Source: Prevotella sp. (GTDB lineage: Bacteria > Bacteroidota > Bacteroidia > Bacteroidales > Bacteroidaceae). Taken from it: 55,506 bases of DNA. The translations under genes and the position numbers were made by a program. This document shows positions 1 through 9,800 of the stretch, one piece after another. Within the stretch, counting starts at the first letter, position 1. Every line of letters starts with the position of its first letter. The stretch is from contig JAFZRU010000050.1 of assembly GCA_017619755.1 (NCBI GenBank), positions 1-55,506 of the forward strand, in the 5' to 3' direction. The notes under the pieces are model-generated. The model was given only the letters and a program-made list of their open reading frames with translations. It searched no databases and had not been told where the DNA came from.

Positions 1-686
1 ATGTTGCACACGGTGATGCAGTTGTCGTAGCGGTCGCGCACCACCTCGTATTCTATCTCTTTCCATCCCCTGAGCGACTTCTCCACCAACACCTGCGGCG
101 AGAAGGAGAAGGCCTCTTCGGCACGAACGAGGAGTTCCTCTTCATTGTCGCAGAAACCCGAACCAAGGCCGCCAAGGGCGTAGGCGGCACGGAGGATCAG
201 CGGGTAGCCGAGCAGGGCGGCGGCGCTCTTCACCTCGGCGAGCGAGGAGCAGGCCTCGCTCTTGATGGTCTTCACGCCAATCTCGTCGAGGCGGCGCACG
301 AAAAGGTCGCGGTCCTCTGTGTCGATGATGGCTTGGATGGGAGTGCCAAGTACCTCGACACCAAACTTTTCCAACACACCGCGACGATGGAGTTCCACAC
401 CGCAGTTGAGTGCTGTTTGTCCGCCAAACGACAACAGGATGCCGTCGGGGCGTTCCTTTTCAATGATGCGCTCCACGAAGTCGGCTTGCACTGGTTGGAA
501 ATATACCGTGTCTGCTACCCCTTCCGAGGTCTGAACCGTGGCGATGTTGGGGTTGATGAGCACTGTCTCCATCCCCTCTTCCTTCAATGCCTTGAGGGCT
601 TGTGCACCGCTATAGTCAAACTCGCCCGCCTGGCCTATCTTCAGGGCTCCGCTGCCCAACAGCAGCACTTTTTTTATCTTCTTCAT
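1..686 (-). CDS. carB: Carbamoyl-phosphate synthase large subunit, N-terminal part (cut by window edge)
   Basis: The first 228 codons of the large subunit are present; the rest lies beyond base 1. CarB makes carbamoyl phosphate from bicarbonate, ATP and the ammonia delivered by CarA, feeding arginine and pyrimidine synthesis in the cytoplasm. The N-terminus has the family signature [20 protein letters not shown] (about residues 12-31), followed by [20 protein letters not shown] and [13 protein letters not shown], then the start of the first ATP-grasp domain. Its ATG overlaps the carA stop as ATGA (bases 686-683), so the two subunits are probably translationally coupled. It is the last visible gene of the leftward amt-pyrG-purF-like-carA-carB operon. 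The identification is secure; only length and C-terminal domains are unseen. Confidence 0.97.
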   Translation of the reverse strand, partial: MKKIKKVLLLGSGALKIGQAGEFDYSGAQALKALKEEGMETVLINPNIATVQTSEGVADTVYFQPVQADFVERIIEKERPDGILLSFGGQTALNCGVELHRRGVLEKFGVEVLGTPIQAIIDTEDRDLFVRRLDEIGVKTIKSEACSSLAEVKSAAALLGYPLILRAAYALGGLGSGFCDNEEELLVRAEEAFSFSPQVLVEKSLRGWKEIEYEVVRDRYDNCITVCN

Positions 687-1774
687 CTTAGCATGTTTAC
701 AAACTCATCAAACAGGAATTCAGTGTCCACGGGGCCGCTGCAGGCCTCGGGGTGAAATTGTGCAGACATCCATGGCCGCTCCTTGTGGCGGATGCCTTCG
801 TTGGAGCCGTCGTTCATGTTGACAAACAGCGGCGACCAATCCGCTGGTAGCGTGTCGGCATCCACTGCATAGCCGTGGTTCTGCGAGGTGATGAAACATT
901 GGGTGGAGCCCACACGTTGCACTGGCTGGTTGTGTGACCGGTGGCCATATTTCAACTTGTAGGTCTTGGCACCGGCCGCCCGGGCCAACAACTGGTTGCC
1001 AAGGCAGATGCCCATGCACGGCCTCACCCTGTCTTGATGGATGAACTGGCGGATATGAGCCACCGTCGCCTCGCAACGCTCCGGGTCGCCGGGGCCGTTG
1101 GCAAGGAAGAGACCGTCGAAGTCCATCTGGTTGAAGTCATAGTCCCATGGCACACGCACCACCTCCATGCCCCTTTTCAACAAGCACCGGATGATGTTGG
1201 CTTTCACACCGCAGTCCACAAGCACCACACGGTGACGCTTGCTTGCCGACGGCTGATAGGTGACTACTTCCTTGCAACTCACCTTTTCCACCCAGTTGAC
1301 ACTGCCATAGTCTTCGGCATTGTCGCCATCCTCCATCTCCATGGAGGGGGTGAGCCGCCCTCTCATCACACCACGCTCCCTGAGCAGCTTGGTGAGACGA
1401 CGGGTGTCCACGCCTGTCAGGCCTGGCACACCCTCCCGCTTCATCCAGGCGTCCAACGACTCTTGGGCGTTCCAGTGCGAATAGGTCTCGCTGTAGTCGG
1501 CCACTATCAGGGCTTTCACATGGATGCGCTCGCTCTCCATGAAAAGGGGCAGGCCGTTGTCTGACATCCCGGTACTGGGCACACCGTAGTTGCCCACCAA
1601 GGGATAGGTCATCACCAACATCTGTCCGGCGTAGCTCGGGTCGGTCAGACTCTCCGGGTAGCCTGTCATGGCGGTGTTGAACACCACCTCGCCCGTCGTC
1701 CATCGCTCCGCGCCAAACGACCAACCGTAAAATGCCGTGCCGTCCTCGAGCACCAAACTTGCTTGTCTCTTCAT
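683..1774 (-). CDS. carA: Carbamoyl-phosphate synthase small (glutaminase) subunit
   Basis: Releases ammonia from glutamine and channels it to CarB. The 363-residue product has the CarA N-terminal domain and a class I glutamine amidotransferase domain with nucleophile Cys257 (CMGICLGNQ), His341 and Glu343 (FHPEACSGP). The frame stays open 41 codons further upstream, but that stretch would lie inside the preceding gene. The start chosen ([12 protein letters not shown]) sits 2 bases after the purF-like stop and matches the normal CarA N-terminus. It overlaps carB by 4 bases. No substitutions are seen in the catalytic triad. Confidence 0.97.
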   Translation of the reverse strand: MKRQASLVLEDGTAFYGWSFGAERWTTGEVVFNTAMTGYPESLTDPSYAGQMLVMTYPLVGNYGVPSTGMSDNGLPLFMESERIHVKALIVADYSETYSHWNAQESLDAWMKREGVPGLTGVDTRRLTKLLRERGVMRGRLTPSMEMEDGDNAEDYGSVNWVEKVSCKEVVTYQPSASKRHRVVLVDCGVKANIIRCLLKRGMEVVRVPWDYDFNQMDFDGLFLANGPGDPERCEATVAHIRQFIHQDRVRPCMGICLGNQLLARAAGAKTYKLKYGHRSHNQPVQRVGSTQCFITSQNHGYAVDADTLPADWSPLFVNMNDGSNEGIRHKERPWMSAQFHPEACSGPVDTEFLFDEFVNMLR

Positions 1775-1776
1775 AA

Positions 1777-3516
1777 TTACAATTGCATTTTTAGGGTTTC
1801 CTCTACATAACTGACAAACGCATGGTTCACCATCCTGATGCCGCCGGGAGTGGGGTAATGACCCGTGAAATACCAGTCGCCGGCATAACCAGGACAAGCC
1901 TTGTGAAGACCTTCGATGCTTTGAAAGACCAAGGAAACGGAGGCTTGCATCCCCTTGGGGCGAAGCATCTCTACGATATTGCAGTTGAGCTCTTCAACGG
2001 TGAAGGGGGCGTAGATTTTCCTTACGTGGTTGGCCGCCAAAGGCTTGGTTTTGCAAGCATGGTAGATGTCGGAGATGAGCTTGTGCATGCCGCGCTCCTT
2101 GACCAAGGCCATGGCGGCACGAAAGGCGCAAAGTTCCTCAAGGTGGGCCATGTCAATGCCATAGTAGTCGGGATAGCGTATCTGTGGAGAACTCGACACC
2201 ATCACGATTTTTTTCGGATGGAGGCGGTCGAGTATTTTGAAGATGCTCTCTTTGAGAGTGGTGCCACGAACAATGCTGTCGTCGATGATGACGAGATTGT
2301 CCTCGTAAGGGACAAGCGAACCATATGTGATGTCATACACATGGGCGGCCAGGTCGTTGCGCTCCGGACCCTCGACGATGAACGTGCGGAGTTTGATGTC
2401 CTTCCACACCACCTTTTCTATGCGAACTTCGTGGTTGAGGCGGCGGACACCGTCGGTCATGCCGTAGAACGCCACCTCGGCGGTGTTGGGAATGTAAGAG
2501 AACACCGTGTGGGCCACATCGCCTCCGATGGCTGCCATGATGGCAGGAGTGAGTTGCTCGCCTAAACGCTTGCGCTCTTGGTAGATGCTTTGGTCGGAAC
2601 CGCGGCTGAAATAGATGCGTTCAAAGGAGCAGGATGAAGTCTTCGCGGCGGGGAGGATTTGTTGCAAGTGAACCTCGCCACTCTTGCGGACAATCAACGA
2701 CTGTCCGGGCTGCAACTCCACGATGGCCTCGGTGGGAAGGTCGAAGGTGGTTTGAAGCACGGGGCGCTCGCTGGCCACCACCACCAACTCGTCGTCTTGA
2801 TACCAGAATGCAGGGCGGATGCCCCACGGGTCGCGCATGGCGAACATCTCCCCTGAGCCCGTCAGGCCGCACATCACATAGCCGCCGTCGAAGTGAGGCA
2901 TGGTGCTTCTCAGCACATTCCCCATCTCCACGTGGGTGTCTATATAGTTGGTGATTTGGATTCCTTCCAAACCTTTCTCGCGTGCCTCATGGTAGAGGCG
3001 TTCCACCTCGCGGTCCAGGCGATGACCCATCAGTTCGAGTGTGATGTACGAGTCTCCGAGGATTCGTGGCGACTGTCCCTGTGAGGTCAGCAAGTGGAAT
3101 ACCTCGTCGATGTTGGTCATGTTGAAATTGCCGCACAAGCAGAGGTTCTTCGCTCGCCAGTTGTTGCGGCGCAGAAAGGGGTGGACGTATTGCAGGCCTC
3201 TCTTCCCCGTGGTGGAATAGCGGAGGTGACCCATATAGAGGTTTCCGGCAAAAGAGGTGTCGATACGACTGAATACTTCCGTGATGGCATCCTTGCCCTC
3301 CGACCTCTCGCGAAACATGTATTCTTCACCGGCAGGGGCGTCAAGGTTGACGCATGCCACGCCGGCACCCTCCTGACCACGGTTGTGCTGCTTCTCCATC
3401 ATCAGGTAAAGCTTGTCCAACCCATAGCGCCAAGTGCCGTATTTCTGCTCGTAGTATGACAAGGGCTTCAACAGGCGAATCATCGCCACACCGCACTCAT
3501 GCTTCAGTGGTTCCAT
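1777..3516 (-). CDS. Amidophosphoribosyltransferase-family protein (PurF-like paralogue)
   Basis: A 579-residue protein with an N-terminal class II glutamine amidotransferase fold and a C-terminal phosphoribosyltransferase fold. Cys8 (HECGVAMIRL) would become the N-terminal nucleophile after a 7-residue propeptide is removed. QHNRGQEGAG (about 43-52) and GHLRYSTTG (96-104, Arg99) match the glutaminase site, and VIIDDSIVRGTT (409-420) is the PRPP-binding loop. It is longer than ordinary PurF (about 470-510 residues). Where PurF normally reads HNGNLTN, this protein reads LCGNFNMTN (127-135), so the oxyanion-hole Asn appears to be Cys128. Its position between pyrG (20-base overlap) and carA suggests a role in glutamine or pyrimidine metabolism rather than in the purine operon. 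It may be a second glutamine-PRPP amidotransferase or a divergent enzyme; the exact reaction is not settled by sequence. Confidence 0.85.
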   Translation of the reverse strand: MEPLKHECGVAMIRLLKPLSYYEQKYGTWRYGLDKLYLMMEKQHNRGQEGAGVACVNLDAPAGEEYMFRERSEGKDAITEVFSRIDTSFAGNLYMGHLRYSTTGKRGLQYVHPFLRRNNWRAKNLCLCGNFNMTNIDEVFHLLTSQGQSPRILGDSYITLELMGHRLDREVERLYHEAREKGLEGIQITNYIDTHVEMGNVLRSTMPHFDGGYVMCGLTGSGEMFAMRDPWGIRPAFWYQDDELVVVASERPVLQTTFDLPTEAIVELQPGQSLIVRKSGEVHLQQILPAAKTSSCSFERIYFSRGSDQSIYQERKRLGEQLTPAIMAAIGGDVAHTVFSYIPNTAEVAFYGMTDGVRRLNHEVRIEKVVWKDIKLRTFIVEGPERNDLAAHVYDITYGSLVPYEDNLVIIDDSIVRGTTLKESIFKILDRLHPKKIVMVSSSPQIRYPDYYGIDMAHLEELCAFRAAMALVKERGMHKLISDIYHACKTKPLAANHVRKIYAPFTVEELNCNIVEMLRPKGMQASVSLVFQSIEGLHKACPGYAGDWYFTGHYPTPGGIRMVNHAFVSYVEETLKMQL

Positions 3517-5107
3517 CGATGCAGGCTTTTATGAATGACATGAACAAGGGGTGTGGGTGCAGCACGCTGGAGGAATATTCAGGATGGAACTGGGTGCCGA
3601 TGTACCACCGCTTGTCGGGTATTTCCACAATCTCCACCAAGTTGGCGGCAGGGTTGACACCTACGCATCGCATTCCCGCAGCCTCAAACTCCAACTGATA
3701 CTGGTTGTTGAACTCATATCGGTGACGATGACGCTCCTTGATATGCTTCTCGCCACCGTAGGCTTCAAAGGCATGGCTGCCTTCCACCAGTTGGCAGTCA
3801 TAGGCTCCCAACCGCATCGTGCCGCCCATCTGTGTGACGGACTTCTGCTCCTCCATCAGGTCGATGACGTTGTGCTTTGTCGTGCTGTCCATCTCACTGC
3901 TGTTGGCATCTTTGTAGCCCAGAATGTTCCGTGCAAACTCAACGACCATCATCTGCATGCCGAGACAGATGCCGAAGGTGGGCAGGTCATGGGTGCGACA
4001 GTATTCGGCAGCAATGATTTTTCCCTCGATACCACGTTGGCCGAACCCTGGACAGATAAGCACTCCTTTCATCCCTTCCAGCTTTTCGCACACATTTTTG
4101 GAGGTGATGTCCTCGCTGTTGATGAAGTGCAGCGTGGTCTTCACATCGTTATAGATGCCTGCCAGGTTCAGACTCTCGCGGATGCTCTTGTAAGCATCCT
4201 GTAGGTCGTACTTGCCCACCAAGCCGATGGGTATCTCACGACTGGCATGGCGCTGCTTGTCCAAAAAAACGTGCCATGGCTTCATGGCGGGTCTTTCACC
4301 CACGGGAATGCCAAACTTTCGCAGGATGGCGGCATCAACGCCCTGCTCTTGCATGCTCACCGGCACCTCGTAGATGCTCGGCATGTCCTCGCTTTGCACC
4401 ACGCATTCCAGGTCAACATTACAGAAAGAAGCCACCTTCAGACGCATGGCGTCGTCGAGGTGGCGTTCCGTGCGGAGCACGAGAATGTCGGGTTGGATGC
4501 CCAAGCCTTGCAATTCCTTTACGGAGTGCTGCGTGGGTTTGGTCTTCAATTCATCAGCAGCTTTCAAATATGGCACATACGTCAGGTGGACACACACGGC
4601 ATTACGACCCAGTTGCCAGCGCAATTGCCTGATGGCCTCCAAGAATGGCTGGCTCTCAATGTCGCCGATGGTGCCGCCTATTTCGGTGATGACGAAGTCC
4701 AAATCCTGTTTCGTGGCGTTGAGGAGTATCCTGCGCTTGATCTCGTCGGTGATGTGTGGCACCACCTGGATGGTCTTGCCCAAGTAGTCGCCACGACGCT
4801 CGCGCTCGATGACGCTGAGGTAGATGCGACCCGTAGTGACGCTGTTGTCGCACGTTGTTTCGATGCCCGTGAAACGCTCGTAGTGGCCAAGGTCTAAATC
4901 GGTCTCCATGCCGTCCGCCGTCACATAGCACTCGCCATGCTCGTAGGGATTGAGCGTGCCGGGGTCGATGTTGATGTACGGGTCGAATTTCTGTATGGTA
5001 ATCTTGTAGCCACGTGCTTGAAGCAACTTGCCTATGGATGAGGAGATGATGCCCTTGCCCAAGGAGGAGACCACGCCGCCCGTGATGAATATGTATCTGG
5101 TGTCCAT
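3497..5107 (-). CDS. pyrG: CTP synthase
   Basis: Converts UTP to CTP using ATP and glutamine. The 536-residue product has the N-terminal synthetase domain with FITGGVVSSLGKGI (8-20, P-loop) and FDPYINIDPGTLNPYEHGE, then a class I glutaminase domain with Cys381 (GICLGMQ), His508 and Glu510 (FHPEYSS). Length is normal for the family. It starts 3 bases after the amt stop, and its end overlaps the purF-like start by 20 bases, so it is co-transcribed with both. Grouping with amt and carAB puts several glutamine-dependent amidotransferases behind one ammonium-transport promoter. Confidence 0.97.
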   Translation of the reverse strand: MDTRYIFITGGVVSSLGKGIISSSIGKLLQARGYKITIQKFDPYINIDPGTLNPYEHGECYVTADGMETDLDLGHYERFTGIETTCDNSVTTGRIYLSVIERERRGDYLGKTIQVVPHITDEIKRRILLNATKQDLDFVITEIGGTIGDIESQPFLEAIRQLRWQLGRNAVCVHLTYVPYLKAADELKTKPTQHSVKELQGLGIQPDILVLRTERHLDDAMRLKVASFCNVDLECVVQSEDMPSIYEVPVSMQEQGVDAAILRKFGIPVGERPAMKPWHVFLDKQRHASREIPIGLVGKYDLQDAYKSIRESLNLAGIYNDVKTTLHFINSEDITSKNVCEKLEGMKGVLICPGFGQRGIEGKIIAAEYCRTHDLPTFGICLGMQMMVVEFARNILGYKDANSSEMDSTTKHNVIDLMEEQKSVTQMGGTMRLGAYDCQLVEGSHAFEAYGGEKHIKERHRHRYEFNNQYQLEFEAAGMRCVGVNPAANLVEIVEIPDKRWYIGTQFHPEYSSSVLHPHPLFMSFIKACIDGTTEA

Positions 5108-5110
5108 GGC

Positions 5111-6490
5111 TTATCTGTTCTTCTCCCTGAGGTGTTCCTCGTACTCTGCCAACTCGCGCTCACCGATATGGGCCAGACCGTAATGCTCGTCGTGCTGGGA
5201 AAAGTCGAGGCCTACCTTTTCACTATAGGTGGAGACGCGCATGGGGATGAGTTTGTCGATGACCTTGTAGCCCACCCAGCTCATGGCGAAGGTATAGGCA
5301 AACACGATGACGATGGCCAGCAGGTGGTAGAGGAATATCACAAAGCCGTCCCATGTGCCGGCAATGAGGCCTTCCTGGATGAAAATGCCGGTAAGCACCG
5401 TGCCGAAGATGCCACCCGTGCCGTGAGTGGGGAACACGTCGAGTGCGTCATCGATGCTGCTGCGTGAACGCCAATAGACCGCCACGTTGCAGATGAGCGT
5501 GATGACGAAAGCGATGAAGATGCTCTGGCCGACGGTGACATAGCCGGCCGACGGAGTGATGGCCACCAAACCTACCACGCAACCTACCGCTGCTCCCATG
5601 GCCGAGGGTTTGCGACCTCTGAGGCAGTCGAAGAATATCCATGTCATCATGGCCGTGGCTGAGGCTGTGTTGGTGTTCAGGAAGGCTTTCACGGCCTGAC
5701 CGTCGGCATGGAGTGAAGAACCGGCGTTGAAGCCGAACCACCCCAACCAAAGCAGGGCGGCACCCAACAAAACGAAGGGGATGTTGGCTGGCTCGCTCTT
5801 CTCCGTGCTTCGACGACCGAGAAAGATGGCGCCGGCAAGGGCGGCTATGCCTGAGGAGGCATGGACCACGATGCCGCCGGCGAAGTCCACCACACCCCAA
5901 CGCATGAACAGGCCTTCGGGATGCCATGTCATGTGGGCCAAGGGGCAGTAGATGAAAAAGAAGAAGAACATCATGAAAAACATGTAGGCGGAGAACCTGA
6001 CACGCTCTGCAAACGACCCCGTGATGAGCGAGGGGGTGATGATGGCAAATTTCATCTGGAACAGGGCGAACAAGGCCAAAGGAATGGTCGGACCGCCCAA
6101 GATGTTGCCGGACGGGGTGGTATAGACTGCCGCACCAACATGGCGAAACATCGGGAATGTCATAGGATTGCCTATCACGCCGTTGATGTCGTCGCCAAAG
6201 CACAAGGAGAAGCCGACAACCACCCATAGCACGGAAATCAATCCCATTGCTATGAAGGACTGGAGCATCGTGCTTATCACGTTCTTCGCACCAACCATGC
6301 CGCCATAGAAGAAAGACAGACCGGGGGTCATCATCAACACAAAAATAGTCGCCGTTATCAGCCAGGCAACATCCGCAGATGAAATCTTGTCCCAGTCGCA
6401 AGTAAACGACGGCTCAGAAACCAGCAATCCCGACAACGCGATAATGGTCATCGCAGCCATCAGGATTATCCAACGTCTTTTTACCTTCAT
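5111..6490 (-). CDS. amt: Ammonium transporter, Amt family
   Basis: A 459-residue inner-membrane channel that takes up ammonium/ammonia. It has an N-terminal hydrophobic, signal-like segment (MKVKRRWIILMAAMTIIAL), about eleven membrane segments, the signature SFFYGGMVGAKN (59-70), and the two pore histidines His210 (FAGGIVVHASSG) and His356 (DVFPTHGTGG). The acidic cytoplasmic tail ends in EEHLREKNR. It is the first gene of the leftward operon, and a consensus-like promoter lies 46 bases upstream of its start. amt is often followed by a PII gene (glnK), but here pyrG follows after 3 bases and no PII gene is visible in the window. Confidence 0.97.
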   Translation of the reverse strand: MKVKRRWIILMAAMTIIALSGLLVSEPSFTCDWDKISSADVAWLITATIFVLMMTPGLSFFYGGMVGAKNVISTMLQSFIAMGLISVLWVVVGFSLCFGDDINGVIGNPMTFPMFRHVGAAVYTTPSGNILGGPTIPLALFALFQMKFAIITPSLITGSFAERVRFSAYMFFMMFFFFFIYCPLAHMTWHPEGLFMRWGVVDFAGGIVVHASSGIAALAGAIFLGRRSTEKSEPANIPFVLLGAALLWLGWFGFNAGSSLHADGQAVKAFLNTNTASATAMMTWIFFDCLRGRKPSAMGAAVGCVVGLVAITPSAGYVTVGQSIFIAFVITLICNVAVYWRSRSSIDDALDVFPTHGTGGIFGTVLTGIFIQEGLIAGTWDGFVIFLYHLLAIVIVFAYTFAMSWVGYKVIDKLIPMRVSTYSEKVGLDFSQHDEHYGLAHIGERELAEYEEHLREKNR

Positions 6491-6535
6491 AATAATACTT
6501 ACTTATTAAATTAACATACTGTTTTAATCCGCGTG

Positions 6536-6569
6536 CAAAGGTAGTACATTATGACAGATTATCTGCAAA
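6536..6569 (-). promoter_or_regulatory. Promoter of the amt-pyrG-purF-like-carAB operon
   Basis: Read on the minus strand, TACCTTTG (6543-6536) matches the Bacteroidetes -7 consensus TAnnTTTG. TTTG (6569-6566) lies 22 bases upstream as a slightly distant -33 element. The predicted start is near 6529, giving a leader of about 40 nt before the amt ATG. Confidence 0.6.
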
Positions 6570-6609
6570 AATACTATCTAATTGTATCTAAAAATTTAAT
6601 ATCTTTGAC

Positions 6610-6649
6610 ATTTTGTAATCATTTTGATGTTCTTTGCGCCATTTTGATG
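6610..6649. promoter_or_regulatory. Spaced ATTTTG/ATTTTGATG direct repeats in the amt-gltB divergent promoter region
   Basis: ATTTTGATG occurs at 6621-6629 and again at 6641-6649, exactly 20 bases apart (about two helical turns). A third, shorter match, ATTTTG, begins at 6610, 11 bases before the first. They lie between the two divergent promoters, where an activator or repressor of both operons would bind. This is inference: the region is AT-rich and no known binding motif is recognised. The rest of 6491-6803 holds only the two promoters. Confidence 0.35.
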
Positions 6650-6730
6650 ACACCTTGTGTTAAAATCAAGGCGGATGATGACAAAAAGTAAGTTGGGGTG
6701 ATTTTCTATTTCAAAAAAGAAGGGATTTCT

Positions 6731-6761
6731 TTTGGAATGTTGTCAATATGTCATAACTTTG
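6731..6761 (+). promoter_or_regulatory. Promoter of the gltB-gltD-dapF-dapL-glnN operon
   Basis: TTTG (6731-6734), 19 bases, then TAACTTTG (6754-6761) match the Bacteroidetes -33/-7 consensus with ideal spacing. Transcription would start near 6768, which rules out the longer gltB reading frame start at 6732 and supports the ATG at 6804. Confidence 0.75.
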
Positions 6762-6803
6762 CACCGAAATTCAAACATTGTGATAAGTCAAAGTAAGGAT
6801 AAT

Positions 6804-9800
6804 ATGACGAAATGTAATTTTCAAAACAACCAGGGAGGACTTTACCAAGAAGCTTATGAGCATGATGCTTGCGGAGTGGGCATGGTGGTCAACATTCATG
6901 GTGGAAAGAGCCATGAACTGGTTGAAAACGCCCTGAAGGTGCTGGAAAACATGGAGCATCGAGGAGCGGAAACAAAGGACAAGACAGGTGACGGAGCAGG
7001 CATCATGGTGCAAATTCCTCATGAATTCATTCTCTTGCAGGGAATACCCGTGCCGGAGAAAGGCAGATACGGAACCGGTCTCGTCTTCCTGCCCCGAGGG
7101 GAAAGACAGCAGGAGATCCTAAGCGTGATGATAGAGGAAATCGAACGGGAGGGATTGCAGTTGATGCACCTGAGGGCCGTGCCTACCTGTCCGGAAGTGC
7201 TGGGAGATGCCGCTAAAGAGGTGGAGCCTGACATCAAACAGCTGTTTGTCACGGGAGTGAGTGAGGAACTGAGGGAGAATTTCGACAGAATATTATATAA
7301 GGTAAGGAAAAAGATTGAAAACCGCATCGACGACGAGGATTTCTACATCTGTTCGCTCAACAGCAAGAACATTGTTTACAAGGGGATGCTGACCAGCGCA
7401 CAACTGAGAAGGTATTTCCCCGACTTGTCGAACCCGTATTTCACCAGCGGTCTCGCATTGGTGCATTCACGCTTCTCCACCAACACCTTCCCCAAGTGGA
7501 AACTGGCACAGCCCTTCCGGTTGTTGGCCCACAATGGGGAAATCAACACCATCAGGGGCAACAGAGGTTGGATGAAGGCGAGGGAGAGCGTGCTCAGCAG
7601 CGAGGCTCTCGGAAACATCAAACCTTTGAGACCCATCGTGCAGGAGGGGATGAGCGATTCGGCAAGTCTCGACAATGTGTTCGAGTTTCTCATCATGAGC
7701 GGACTGTCGCTGCCACAGGCCATGGCCATACTCGTGCCGGAAAGTTTCAACGACAAAAATCCCATCAGCGACGACCTCAAGGCATTCTATGAGTATCACT
7801 CCATCTTGATGGAGCCGTGGGACGGACCGGCAGCACTGCTCTTTAGCGACGGAAGGTTTGCAGGGGGTATGCTTGACAGAAACGGCCTGCGCCCAAGCAG
7901 ATACACTATCACCAAGCAGGGAATGGTGGTCGTGGCAAGCGAGGTCGGTGTCATGGACTTCGAACCGGCCGACGTGGTGAGCAAGGGCAGGTTGCAGCCA
8001 GGAAAAATACTCCTCATCGACACGCAGGAGGGAAAGATTTATTATGACGGGGAAATCAAGGAGCAACTGGCCAAGGCGCATCCCTACCGTGAGTGGCTGT
8101 CCACCAACCGCATACAGCTCGAGAAACTGAAGAGCGGAAGGCATGTGAACAACTCCGTGGACGACCTTCAACGAAAATTGGTCTGTTTCGGATTTGGACA
8201 AGAGGATATCGACAAGACCATCATCCCCATGGCCACTACCGCACAGGAACCGGTGGCGGCGATGGGAAACGACACGCCGTTAGCCGTCATCAGCGACAAA
8301 CCGCAAATATTGTTCAACTATTTCAGACAGCAGTTCGCACAAGTCACCAACCCCGCCATTGACCCCATCAGGGAGGAGTTGGTCATGTCGCTCACTGAAT
8401 ACATCGGTGCCGTGGGCACCAGCATCCTCACGCCGGATGCTTCCAACTGCAAGATGGTGAGGCTGCCGCAACCCGTGCTTACCAATGCACAGCTCGACAT
8501 CTTGTGCAACATTAGATACAAGGGATTCAAGACACGCAAACTCACCATGTCTTTCTCCATCACCAAGGGCATGGGGCAAATGCCTGGTGGGAATGATGGA
8601 ACTCTTGCGGGAGAGGATTTGAGGAAAGCGCTCGAAAAACTATGCAAGGACGCAGAGGAAGCCGTTGACGACGGGTACAACTACGTCATCCTCACCGACA
8701 AGATGGACACCAACAACATCGGAAAAGGAGAGGGAAGCATGGCATTCATACCGTCGCTGCTCGCTGTCTCTGCCGTTCATCATCATCTCATCAACGTGGG
8801 AAAACGCGTACAAACGGCGCTCATCGTGGAGAGCGGGGAAATACGCGAGGTGATGCATGCTGCACTGCTCTTGGGATATGGCGCCAGTGCCATCTGCCCT
8901 TACTTGACTTTCGCCGTGCTCGACGACCTTGTCAAACGGCACAAAATCCAGGAAGAATATGCCACGGCGGAGGCTAACTACATCAAGGCGGTGGACAAAG
9001 GACTGAAGAAAGTCATGAGCAAGATGGGAATCTCCACCATACGCTCATACAGGGGAGCGAAAATCTTCGAGAGCATCGGACTGGACGAAAACCTGCTCAG
9101 GCAGTATTTCGGAACAGAGGTGAGCACCATCGGAGGCGTAGGACTTAAAGAGATAGCAAGGGATGCCATACGCTTGCAACAAATGAGTTGCGCATGCAGT
9201 GAGGAAGGTCGGGAGTTCCTGCCAAACAACGGGCAGTTTGCTTGGAGAAGAGACGGAATACTCCACGCATGGGATCCGGAGACCATCGCCAACTTGCAAC
9301 TTGCCACACGCACGGGCAACTACGAGAAATACAAACAGTGGGCCAAGGCTGTTGACAACAAGCAGAAACCCATCTTCCTGCGCGACTTCTTCAGATGGAA
9401 GAAGGCCGACAAGCCTACACCCATCGACGAGGTGGAGCCAGTGGAAAGCATCGTCAGGCATTTTGTTACAGGAGCCATGTCCTTCGGTGCTCTGAGCATT
9501 GAGGCGCACGAGGCATTGGCATTGGCCATGAACAAGCTTGGCACACGAAGCAACACCGGAGAGGGAGGCGAGGACAACGCACGGTACCATACCGAAGTGG
9601 ATGGCGTGAGCTTGAGCAGCAAGACAAAGCAAATCGCAAGCGGACGTTTCGGAGTGACTGCTGAATACTTGGTCAACGCAGAGGAGATACAAATCAAGGT
9701 GGCACAGGGTGCCAAGCCGGGTGAAGGAGGACAGTTGCCGGGCTTCAAGGTCAACGACATCATTGCCAAGACAAGAAACGCCATTCCGGGCATCTCGCTC

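Noticed and set aside
6732-6803. Longer gltB start at 6732
   Set aside because: The extra 24 codons contain the -7 element and predicted transcription start, so they cannot be translated from that promoter.
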